NCBI GenBank assembly: GCA_011109175.1
Contig: RDEW01000011.1
Location: 1,107,389 to 1,171,388, forward strand
DNA length: 64,000 nt
From: Dicyema japonicum
Lineage: Eukaryota > Dicyemida > Rhombozoa > Dicyemidae
Direction: 5' to 3'
Part shown: piece by piece, positions 54,690 to 64,000 of the stretch
How the letters are laid out: each line of letters opens with the position of its first letter
How positions within the stretch are numbered: the stretch's first letter is position 1
Translations under genes and position numbers: made by a program
Notes under the pieces: generated by a model
Database searches by the model: none
What the model saw: the letters and a program-made list of their open reading frames with translations, nothing else
Told to the model about the DNA's origin: nothing

Positions 54690-56101
54690 TATTTAATAAC
54701 CCCGAAAAGGGAACACCAAGAAAGAAGGAGTAAACTAACCAATTAAGTGATCCCGGTATGCCTCAACAGGATCGAGAGGTTTTTCCTGTGTTCTTCCAGA
54801 GTACCCACGGCTTTCCTGAATAGACGACGATCATCTTTCATTAGAGTTTGAAGAGGGGTGGGTTTTTCTTCCAAATTTCGTGTATTTGAGGCCTCTAGCT
54901 TTGAATGGAAGAAACGACTTGTTTCTTGACTACATAGACCGATGAAGCCGGAGCCGTTATTTTTGATTGCGGCGTGGTCAAGCATTGGGGGGAAAGATCA
55001 GGGGTAGATTTGTTAGACGTGCAAGTTCACCTGTTAGGGAGTTGATCTTGTATGAATTGGATATTGAAGCTCCATAGGCCCAAACATACTTTACCGTCGG
55101 TTTTAGAAGTTGATTGAACAAGACGACAACGCATTCCCATGACGGTCTGGATTTTAAGAGCAATTTGATTATATTTAATTACCTGAGACCCTTTGTCATT
55201 ACGTTCTTCACATGTTGAGAAAATTTCATCAAAGGGTCAAAAGTCACTCCTTTAATAGTTGGATGAATCTGTATTGGTAAAGAGTCTTCATAAATGTTCA
55301 AATCCAGTGTATGTTTTTCTTTTCTGTCTGTTAAGATTGTATACGTTGATTTATCCCTGGATATGAAGAGACGATTCAAATTCAACCAGGCTTCCAGGTC
55401 GTCAATATGTGACTGAAGCTCTGATTTTGCTATACCCACGTATTTGTTCCTGCTAGCGATGATTAAGTCGTCAGCATAAGTGAGAAGCATTGAATCTGGT
55501 CCTCCAGGGCAGGGTAACTCGTTTAAGAATTAATTAAATAACGCCGGAAAAAGGGGCAATCCTTGAGGGACGCCATTTGGTAGGATACGGGACCTCGATC
55601 TTGCGTGGCCTATACAGACACGTCCTCTTCTTCCGGAGAGAAAATTGACTATCCATCTTATTAAAGCCGGCTGATGGTGGAGTCTAAAAACCTTTTTCGT
55701 GAGTAATGTTCTCGGGACAGAATCGAACGCCTTCTGGATGTCCAGAGATACCACTTTTGTCCGTAGATAGCGTTTCGGTTCGTTGAACCCTTCTGATATA
55801 AATTGAGACAGTGAAGTCAAATGTGTCGTAGTTTAACGCTCACATTCGAAACCAAACGAGTTTCTTCATTAGGCGCGATAATGCGCACGTTAATGAAATT
55901 GGACGGTAAGAAAGTAAGGTTTTCGATTTTCCTGGTTTTAGGAGAGGTATTATAAGTGAGTTCTTCCACGTTCTTGTTAGAAGACAAATTAAAAATTGAC
56001 GTAATCGAATTGATTGCAACATTACCAAAATGTTTTTGCAACATTCCCGGAATGCCGTCAGGACCACACGTATAAGATTTCTTCATCGATCTTATAGCCA
56101 A
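54690..56101 (-). mobile_element. Element P, RT to 3' end
   Basis: On the minus strand: IRSMKKSYTCGPDGIPGML, a shifted IIPLLKPGKSKTLLSYRPIS, VVSLDIQKAFDSVPRTLL, RILPNGVPQGLPLFPALFN, an intact YADDLIIA (YADD codons at 55467-55478), VTFDPLMKFSQHVK, KDDRRLFRKAVGTLEEH, GIT-stop and the 3' tail with CTTCTTTCTTGGTGTTCCC near 54710. It is broken by frameshifts near 55900, 55510 and 55175. The 5' part ends at 56101, where an element B copy begins on the other strand. Confidence 0.88.
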
Positions 56102-56173
56102 TGTGACCTCGGCATGCGTAAATAAATTGATCCACGAAGTTGATTTAGGAATTAAATTCCGAAGCTGACAAGA

Positions 56174-57180
56174 ATGGGATTCAAAATGTCTACAACTATG
56201 TTCGGAATCTACATTTCGAAGGCCTTCGACTCTGTCGACAGATGGAGGCTAATACTGGTTCTGGGGAGTTCCCTAGACGCTTCCATTGTCAGAATGGCCA
56301 CCATTCTCCTAGCTGATACTTGGCTCACTGTAAGAGTTGGGGGAGCCTTGTCTTGCCGATTTGAGACGACCGTTGGTACTCACCTATTCCCATTTTCACC
56401 TATTCTTTTTGTCATATACCTTAAAGCTGCTCTACGGGAATCGAAACCGATACTGGGTGAAAAGACAAACATTATTGCGTATGCTGACGACGTAGACTTT
56501 ATTTCAAATGACAAAATACCGCTCATTCCTTTTTTGGAAAAAGTTCCTGGAAAAGACAAACATTATTACGTATGCTGACGACGTAGACTTTATTTCAAAT
56601 GAAAAAATATCGCTCATTCCTTTTTTGGAAAAAGTTCCTGGAAGACTAGCCGAATGGTCCCTAACAGTAAATCCGGATAAGACTGAGGTAACTGAACTCA
56701 AAAGGGAAGAAACAAAGACGGAGGAACACTGGCGCAAATGCAAAAAGCTTGGCTCTCTCTTTGGAGACCATGAAGACATTACAAGAAGGAAAACCTTAGC
56801 ACAAACTGCCCTCTCCAGAATGAAGAACACCTGACTCCACAAAAAGGGCCTTGACATTATAACAAAAACTTGATTATACAACTCGCTAGTGAAACCCATA
56901 CTACTGTATAACGCTGGTACCTGGGCCTGTTCAAGAAATGAATTGAAGAGACTTAATGCGTTTCATAGAGACCAACTACGGCAAACGATGTTCAAAATAA
57001 GTGATACGAGGATGTCATCTAATCTTCTCTATAAAAGGACGATGACCTCTGAAATCTCAAATGAAATTCTGGACCTAGATGCCCCCGCGAACGTAGCCAT
57101 AAAGGATTACTTCATGTTGGATGTTATCTCAACTGGGTCTGGACGATTAGTCCTTAAAAACCAAAAGATGACTATACTGT
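56174..57180 (+). mobile_element. Element B RT fragment with duplicated YADD
   Basis: IYISKAFDSVDRWRLI, DTWLTVRVGGALSC, FSPILFVIYLKAALRES, then YADDVDFIS twice (near 56480 and 56571) because of a 91-bp tandem duplication, then LAEWSLTVNPDKTEV, KKLGSLFGDHEDITRRKTLA, KPILLYNAGTWACSRNELK and a decayed end. Both YADD copies are intact, but the duplication shifts the frame. Confidence 0.87.
56460..56641. repeat. 91-bp tandem duplication of the RT active-site segment
   Basis: The units 56460-56550 and 56551-56641 each contain the YADDVDFISN codons and LIPFLEKVP. They differ at a few bases and have no N between them. Confidence 0.9.
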
Positions 57181-57475
57181 GTTAGAATAATAATATTATT
57201 GGGAACTTTAAAAAAATTGAATATTGAGTGCATGGCATAATTTATAAATCTATGGATCAGGCAAATTAAAACCACACTTCCAAAGTAATGTACATGCAAA
57301 TAGAGATAACCCAGACCATAGCCAAAAATATGTTCTCCACCAATAGTGATGATACTAAAAGAGAATGATATAATACAAGAACGCCAACGAATGAGATGAT
57401 TGGGATGAAGAAGAGATTGAATATGGGAGACTGAGAATCAGTCATTTGTGCTACAATCAGACGACACTACAAATC
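57181..57475. other. Short non-coding stretch before an N (57476)
   Basis: No frame is recognised. A single N at 57476 has no obvious duplicate around it, unlike the others. Confidence 0.4.
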
Positions 57476-57479
57476 NCCG

Positions 57480-60285
57480 GTATACTTCGTTTTCAGGCGA
57501 GACAGAGGTCATGGAAAGGGAAGAGGTCTTGTTACATTAATCAGGAAGTATATAAAGACCAGAAATATTTCGGACGACAACCCGGACCCCTTCCGTCAAG
57601 ACGATACACTGTAACAACGACTCTGAGAATCTGCCTATTCCCTCTCCGATTGACAGTTGTCAATATGTACATACCCCAGCGGCTACCATCCAGAACTCAA
57701 GAGATTCACCAGATTTTAAAACATGCTAATTGGCGGTGACCTAAACGCGAAGAGTTCTCAATGTTGGCCAACAACTAGATCAAAGGAGAGTCTTCATATC
57801 CGACATTTTTTACGACCTGATCATTCTCGATAATCCAAGCCAACACACAAAAACCCTTTCCGTCGAGACGACTCCCCTACTTCACTCGACATTTCTTTTG
57901 CCGCTCTTTCTCTTGCGGCTGTCATTTCATGAGATGTTATATACGATTTACTGATCATAACCCAATCTTCATGAGGATCCCACAAAAACATAAGTTAATG
58001 AACACTCCGAGAACCAATGTTAACTTCTAAAAGGTAATATAGTTTGCTTTTACATTTTATTGAACTAAACCTTCAGGCCTTCCAGATAGAGGACTTCAGA
58101 TCTATCGACGTGCTGTCAAATACCTCAACAAAATTATACTCCGAGCACGCCAAGGATTCATTCGATAAGTCGTCCTTAACGTTTATCACATCCAATTGAT
58201 GCTGAAACGCGAGCTCTATTTCAAACGAGAAATAATCTAAAGAAATTCGAAATACAATCAGTGGAAGTAGCTGAAAGGATATCAAAGCTGAATAAAGAAA
58301 TCACGCGGAACATTACAAAACACAACATAGAACGTTGGGAAGCCTTGCTCAGAAAAGCTTGAATAATACTTCCTTCACTATTATGGAAATCAATACGGAG
58401 GCTCAAGAAGTGTTCTCCACATTTAATTGGCCATCGAGAGTCATGTCCAAATCTCAATGACAGTATGAAGTATATTTGTCATAAAACATATTCGAAAGAC
58501 CTGGATGTTCGTTCAGTCCATGGTCGAAGGAATAAATGTCCCAACATGACTTTCTTTGACTCTTCAATGGTGCACTCAGTAATCAGAAAATGAATAACTC
58601 GTCGTCCTGCGGTTCAGATGACATTTCCGTTTTCGAACTAAAACACCTGGGTCTTTCCGTGACGGCTGCAATAACATAAATTTTCAATCTCTCAACAAAT
58701 GAGAACAAGATTCCGTAAATATCGAAGAAATCACTGATAACACCCTATCCTGAAGAAAAACAAACCACAAACTTACCGTCCTCCTACCGCCCGGTATCCA
58801 TCATCTGTGGCATACAACGAGTGTTAGAAAACTGATCCTTCTCAAGATCCGTCCTTTCGTAACTCTGCTATTTTTTATACGTGGATTCTACAAAGGACAC
58901 TCAACAACAACTCATTTAAAAAAAACTGGTCCAATTTATCTCGGACGGACTGGATACCCCAAATCCACACGAGATTACCGTGCTGATCTTAGTGCATGCA
59001 GAAAAGGTTTTTGACTAAGTATCCCGGAAAATCCTTACGGCAAAATTTTTTTTGACGTCGATTAACTCTAAATTCAAGTCATGGTTGGCTAATTTCATCA
59101 GTGGTCGAATGGACTATGTGGTGGCAAACAACCAAAAATCAAAACCTTCCAAATTGAGTTCCACAAGGATCACCGTTGTCACAAATGATAATCAACATGT
59201 TCCTCAGTGACCTCCTATCTCTGACCACTAAAAATTCAACTCTTTTATCGNATAGAGTTCCACAAGGATCACCGTTGTCACAAATGATATTCAACATGTT
59301 CCTCAGTGACCTCCTATCTCTGACCACTAAAAATTCAACTCTTTTATCGTATGCAAATGATCTCGTGATTGCAGTGAAATATCGAAGATTCGAGAAGGCG
59401 ACACGTTTCGTGCAAGATCCATCAATCCTGATGGGTCTTTGGTCTTTGAAGAACCGCATTAATATATCACCAGGAAAGTCACATGTAACGGCATTTACTT
59501 CATACGAAAAGAAATATGGGATATGGCAGAAATAAAATTTTATGACTCCCCGATCCCCATTAAGAAGACCCTTTTAATTTTTGGATTCATCCTGGATTTT
59601 CTTCTTTCATTCACTCATCAAGTGGACCTGGTAANTGGGTCTTTGGTCTTTGAAGAACCGCATTAATATATCACCAGGAAAGTCACATGTAACGGCATTT
59701 ACCTCATACGAAAAGAAATATGGGATATGGCAGAAATAAAATTTTATGACTCCCCGATCCCCATTAAGAAGACCCTTTTAATTTTTGGATTCATCCTGGA
59801 TTTTCTTCTTTCATTCACTCATCAAGTGGACCTGGTAACCGCGAGGATCCAAAATAAAATTAAAATTCTTAAGGCTTTTACGCGCCCATCGTTAGAGCTT
59901 GTATGCAAACAATTTGTTCTACTGAGTATCGAGTACGCCTGTGCTGCATGGATTATCCCTTTATCACTATCGCACAGAGCAGCTGGAATTGTTACAAAAC
60001 CAATGTCTCAGAATATCACTGAGATCATCGAAAAAGACGCCCACTTCGTTACTACGGAGAACACTAAACGTCCCCCCAATCATGGAATATTTTACGGAAC
60101 ATCATCGGGACTTCCTCAAGATGGAAATGTCTTCTGACCATCATATCAGGCCAGACATTAAACTATATATGGACGCATGCCTGAGATACGAGAAGAAACC
60201 TTCCCCGTTGAGGAGATTAATTCAGGACTCCAAAACTAACCGCAGGAATAGGACTGGTATGGACACCGTGATCATTTAATTAGAC
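57480..60285 (+). mobile_element. Element P, long decayed copy
   Basis: Plus strand: endonuclease (QARQRSWKGKRSCYI; RLTVVNMYIPQRL; IGGDLNAK at 57727), linker, GSDDISVFELKHLGLS, SSYRPVSI, RT with RVPQGSPLSQMIFNMFLSD, SYANDLVIA (YADD changed to YAND), SPGKSHVTAF, thumb (LLIFGFILDFLLSFTHQVD), CAAWIIPLSL, and a C-terminus with LRYEKKPSPLRRLIQDSK. The copy is 5'-truncated after the 2A position. Two single-N duplicates (59251, 59635) lie within the RT. Confidence 0.85.
59156..59838. repeat. Two single-N duplicates (N at 59251 and 59635)
   Basis: 59156-59250 recurs from 59256 (period 100), and 59432-59634 recurs at 59636-59838. Both lie in the element P RT and look like unmerged contig ends. Confidence 0.9.
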
Positions 60286-60379
60286 AATAACTCGTGATTT
60301 GGGGTCATAAATTAAATTTGATGGATACGGTCCTCAGCTCTTATTTCGGACTGAATGTATCTATGACACCATCGTGAGT

Positions 60380-61020
60380 TGTGGACTTGTGGAAAAACCT
60401 ATATCTTAATGTTTCGGATGGTGTGCAGATCAGAAAGCGTATTCGAAAAGTGTCTTTGAAAAAAAGAGGAGCTCCTTGAAAACATGCGAAAAGACTTGTA
60501 TGCCTCAAACAGGCTAGCTGCCGTTTAGCAGATTTCTGGCTGAACGCCTATCCTTGTGTCTAAACTGGTAACCTGAAAATAGTCTACTCGCTACGTCTTG
60601 ATCTCAAAGTGTGTTTGGAGCAAAAATGCCGTTGTGGACGATTGATCGATTCATATGGCTATCAACTACTGTCGCGAGGGCCGTTTCCCAAGGCATGCTC
60701 GTCTCAATGCTACGTTTTCAAAACGCACTTTCCTCTGCTGGCCAACACAGTATTTTGGAGTTGACTGGTCTCACCCGAAACGATGGCAAACACCCCGACG
60801 GGATGACAACATTCCTTTTTGCTAATAGTCGGAACCTGGTTTGGACTCCATGTGTGTTGATTCATACTCTCTGAAACTTTGGCCGCTTCACTCTCGGACT
60901 CAGTTCATGTTTCTAAACAAGCCGAAAGTCAGAAGAAAAGGAAATACCGAAGCATTTCGGTTTCTCAGAGGTGAGGTTAGTACTCATCTTGAAAATTAAT
61001 CAACAAACGAAAATCAGGCC
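60380..61020 (+). mobile_element. Element R zinc motif and nuclease-like tail
   Basis: Plus strand in shifting frames: CRLADFWLNAYPCV, SLRLDLKVCLEQKCRCGRLI with DSYGYQLLSRG following, CREGRFPRHARLNATF, ILELTGLTRNDGKHPDGMTT, FLFANSRNLVW and, after an interruption, SDSVHVSKQAESQKKRKYRS. The PDG codons are intact. Frames break at about 60650, 60720 and 60870. Confidence 0.75.
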
Positions 61021-61149
61021 TCTTCCGCGACTCCTGTGAGAATTTCTTGATCTTTGCGTCTAACTCTCAAACTTTATTATTATTATTTTGTCAAACGAAA
61101 CTAAAAGAAAATTATCTCCTTGTCGCTTCTGCAACACCGTTGACTATTT

Positions 61150-61565
61150 TCAATGTTATATTTTTTTACGCTCTCCTTGAGAAGGCGATTTTTTGAAGGC
61201 CATTTCAGGCTTTTTCTTTAAAGTCCATAGATCTTTGTGAATTGCAATAGGAAGAAGGAAGTGAAGATGTCCGCGGTATCCACAGCTAATCTGGACTAAA
61301 GTTTTCATTTTAATGCTTTCCAAGTGTCCTAGTAGAGACCCTAACATCCTCACTCTTCTCCACGTTGCTTTAGCTAACTATTGTTATGTCCACTTTTTAG
61401 ATATTCATTTTCATGATCATTTTGTATGTCCCCCATCTTTTTGGAAACATAGTCTATGTCGTCGGCATAGAAAAGTTATATTATTTCACATGATCCAATT
61501 TTTGTGCGTAGTCCACAAAGTGTCTTTCAAGGTAGATTGAGTCCAATCCCCAGTAATTAGAACTT
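61150..61565 (-). mobile_element. Element B thumb fragment
   Basis: The minus-strand VRMLGSLLGHLESIKMKTLV matches KKLGSLMGNSEDILRRKTLA. The rest (to about 61540) has a DNKMIMKMN-type decay with no further motif. Confidence 0.55.
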
Positions 61566-61682
61566 AATGGCACCCATGGTTATCTTAGAGTGTCGAAGAC
61601 AACACAGTGTAGAATAGGTCAATTTTTTAAGTTATAGCCGTGGTTAGAAGCATAAAAATTTATTATAATTGTTAATAATATC

Positions 61683-62035
61683 TTGATTATGAAAATCGTT
61701 GATTTTTCAACACTTTTCTATTGTAATGTTTTGATGCACAGCAAAGCCAATTCCATGATTCCTACAGTCTGGTTCCAAACGGAAATCCCCATTGTCTTCA
61801 TCAAGATTGGCGGACACTTTAATCAAAAGGCAGGAATCAGGAATGAAAGTTCTAGTGAGGAGGTTGAAATTCTCAGCATTAACGGAAAAAATCATTCTAA
61901 GTTATTTGAAGAAGGAAGATGTGCTGTTCATGCAGAACTATTTTCTTAAAACAGCCAGCACAAAGCGATATTTGATACTTATAAATGGACTCTCCTCCTT
62001 CACTAGGTTTTCGTTCTGTCTCATTACTTGCTCTA
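61683..62035 (+). mobile_element. Element B endonuclease fragment
   Basis: FIKIGGHFNQKAGIRNESSS matches FVAGDMNAKAGMRMKPEESS, followed by INGKNHSKLFEEGRCAVHAE in place of GRGRRNASGASLVNFCEANS. The catalytic GD has become GH. Confidence 0.55.
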
Positions 62036-62108
62036 CCAATCCTTTAAACCCATCGAATAAGAAAGTCCTTTATGAAATACGCTATGACTATCTAGATATA
62101 CACAGAAA

Positions 62109-62529
62109 ATGAAAACTCATAAAATCCGATGTTTTAACATAAAAGATGTTGGATGTAAAAAGACAAGTTTATTTTCAGAGAATGCCCGTTTACGTAATCA
62201 TCATAGGAGACTAAATGAATTATTTGAGAATTACATGTCCCCAAATTGTCAAAGTTCTTACTCCCGACCACCTCCTAAGAATTATCTTACCAAAACCATT
62301 ACTTTAATGTGCAAACATTTACGTCATTTCAAAAGTGACGATAACTAACCACCACATTTACTCTACCAATAACATTATAATGAAGTATTCTCCTGATACA
62401 TTCAGACTTCTCAACATACTAGTTTTCCAACAAAATGACTTTTATGTCTCACAATTGACCACAGCACACTTTTTGGAGAACAATGACGCTATCAGTTGGT
62501 TGGAGATGAAGGTTTTTACAGTTGCATAA
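62109..62529 (+). CDS. coding-like blocks, unknown
   Basis: Two open blocks: 62109-62348 (SENARLRNHHRRLNELFENY; SYSRPPPKNYLTKTITLMC) and 62377-62529 (SPDTFRLLNILVFQQNDFYV; FLENNDAISWLEMKVFTVA). Their composition is that of a real protein, and a GT-AG join near 62330-62380 is likely, but the phase does not fit exactly. No family is recognised. Confidence 0.28.
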
Positions 62530-63690
62530 TGAATTTTGAGTTATGTGGTATCCGTTTGGTCGTTGTTTGGCTTTTAGTAATTCTCTGGAACAATCCTGTA
62601 ATATCAGAATTCTTTGGTATTTAATTCTAAAATGGACAAAGTTTTCACAGAAAACAACCTGTGAACTGATTGAAGGATAGATCGCTGCAGTCTATATTAA
62701 TCCATAGCCTCTCAGACTCCAAAGTAACTCAAATGAATGCCTATTTGGAAGAACTGATGGATTCGGGCATTATGGAAAATATATCCTCTGATAGTCTTAG
62801 TTAGTGAGATAAATACTATTCTGAGATGATATCAAAGTGGGAGATGGCACATTTGATCAAGGAGATATTATATATTGTAAATGACAGTTTATTGTCAACC
62901 TCTGATTCATAATGTAAATATATAGCCATAACAGAGGCAAGGGGACAGACCATCTACATATGAGCACATCACTTATGGTTTGTAAAAATGATAGTTTATC
63001 ATCATTCGACAGAATACATAATAACAATCTTTTTTACAGTCCTATCCAGTAATTAAAGTGACCTTACTTGGCATGATTGAGCAGTGCACTGATCCTACAT
63101 ATATACAAAATCTTCAATAAACTAACGAAGAACCGTGAAGTGTAAAACTCCAACAGCACACATCAATTTTACCCGTCATTGAAATAAGTTCTACTCCGAG
63201 ACATCCCAGGTACCACAATTTCTCCAAACATAAAATTCATGGAAAAAAGAGAATATACTTGATTTCTCTACTATCAACTATTTTTATTAATTTATTATAA
63301 AATTTGATTTCGACTAATTTTTATTTTTCTTGATGGCGTCTTTACAAATGATCAGAGAAATAATTTTTGCAGATACACCTAAGTGATTCTAAAAATGGTA
63401 TTATTGTGTTAGTGGTGACATCTCAAGTCCATGCTCGTACGTTATTAACAAGTAAACACGGTTTAGGACCGACCATGTGGAACTCCTTGGTAGACCAAAT
63501 CAAACTAGAACAGTAACCTTTGTCTAATTCATCCTTACTTCCAGAAAGCTAGGTATTCAGCTTCTGAGTTCCATGGGGTCCCCCTTCAGAGAGGGTGCTT
63601 CGGAGGCCATAATGCTAGATTAATTGGAGCGTCATAACTTCATCAAAGAATAGTACATGGCGGCGAGTCCAAGAGCTTACCCTCAGAAAC
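62530..63690. other. No recognised feature
   Basis: AT-rich DNA with no convincing frame, no repeat shared with the rest of the window and no recognisable RNA gene. Confidence 0.4.
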
Positions 63691-63699
63691 AGTCGCCAA

Positions 63700-64000
63700 A
63701 AGATCTCTCTAACGGGATCCAATCTGAAGGTATGAGAGACTGGCTTTTATTATGCATTTCAGGGCTAGCCTCTGGAAATTTCTAGCCACTGATGTAAAAT
63801 CCTGGTTTTAGACAAAAATCAATTCCACCATCTTCCTCGGAAACAACAAGTCTTGACTGGAAAAAGGTGTCAGTACAGGCCCAATCCCAAATCAAGCATT
63901 TCTTCCGAGAGAGAAGGGGAAGACAGTTACTTCCATATAGCGCTTTCCATCTCCACGATCCGTTCCAGAGACGACAAAAATCCAGCCGTTTCAAGAAGAC
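63700..64000 (-). mobile_element. Element R nuclease-like tail, cut by window edge
   Basis: The minus strand has TAGFLSSLERIVEME and, one frame over, LPLLSRKKCLIWDWACTDTF, the WDxTCxDT signature of element R. It continues beyond the window. Confidence 0.6.

Noticed and set aside
57550-57600. 2A-like site at GRQPGP in the element P copy at 57480
   Set aside because: It lies inside the endonuclease, lacks the D-x-E-x-N part and does not align with the 2A position of other copies.

Overview
The window looks like a repeat-dense, AT-rich nuclear scaffold from a small-introned metazoan. Animal-type single-copy genes are present: a SHC-like PTB-SH2 adaptor, ethanolaminephosphotransferase (EPT1/SELENOI type), NAPE-PLD, a steroid 5-alpha-reductase and a SAP-domain protein. 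Their reading frames only become continuous when GT-AG introns are removed, and most of these introns are about 21-27 nt. From memory, dicyemid mesozoans are the animals best known for introns near this size. That affiliation is an inference and was not tested.

Layout. 1-6.4 kb: a 1.4-kb segment (second copy at 12.8-14.2 kb), pieces of retroelements, and a broken copy of the SHC locus split by a LINE. 7-9.9 kb: AT-rich with a few open blocks. 9.94-10.40 kb: assembly gap. 10.4-14.8 kb: a LINE fragment, two small divergent genes and the second copy of the 1.4-kb segment. 15.5-18.9 kb: a full-length 3.0-kb non-LTR element (element P) flanked by a 47-bp target duplication and sitting inside a small host reading frame. 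19-26.4 kb: decayed element P copies and a second gap. 27.06-29.10 kb: the SHC-like gene on the minus strand. 30.7-34.3 kb: a near-complete RTE-like LINE (element B). 35.56-36.61 kb: steroid 5-alpha-reductase. 38.8-39.3 kb: hAT/ZBED-like remnant. 39.5-42.4 kb: a large copy of element R, which has an RT, a CxC zinc motif and a PDG nuclease-like tail. 43.1-46.0 kb: gag-like zinc knuckles, the SAP-domain gene and a restriction-like-endonuclease fragment. 49.47-50.79 kb: NAPE-PLD. 53.41-54.34 kb: EPT1 with a premature stop. 54.5-62 kb: overlapping element P, B and R copies. 62.5-63.7 kb: nothing recognised.

Four retroelement families explain most of the open frames. P is an APE-endonuclease LINE of CR1/L2/Crack type with an N-terminal 2A-like peptide. 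B is RTE-like. C is CR1/Jockey-like. R is described above. A tRNA-derived SINE and a second short repeat are also dispersed. Element P codes for its own endonuclease and RT, and is the likely source of much of the insertion load.

Caution on assembly. Ten single-N positions occur, and nine of them join near-identical direct repeats of about 65-260 bp. They look like unmerged contig or allele ends rather than biology, and two of them split real genes. Tandem duplications of 91-175 bp without an N also occur and may have the same origin. Nothing here was aligned to a database. Identities come from recognising motifs and colinear family signatures.
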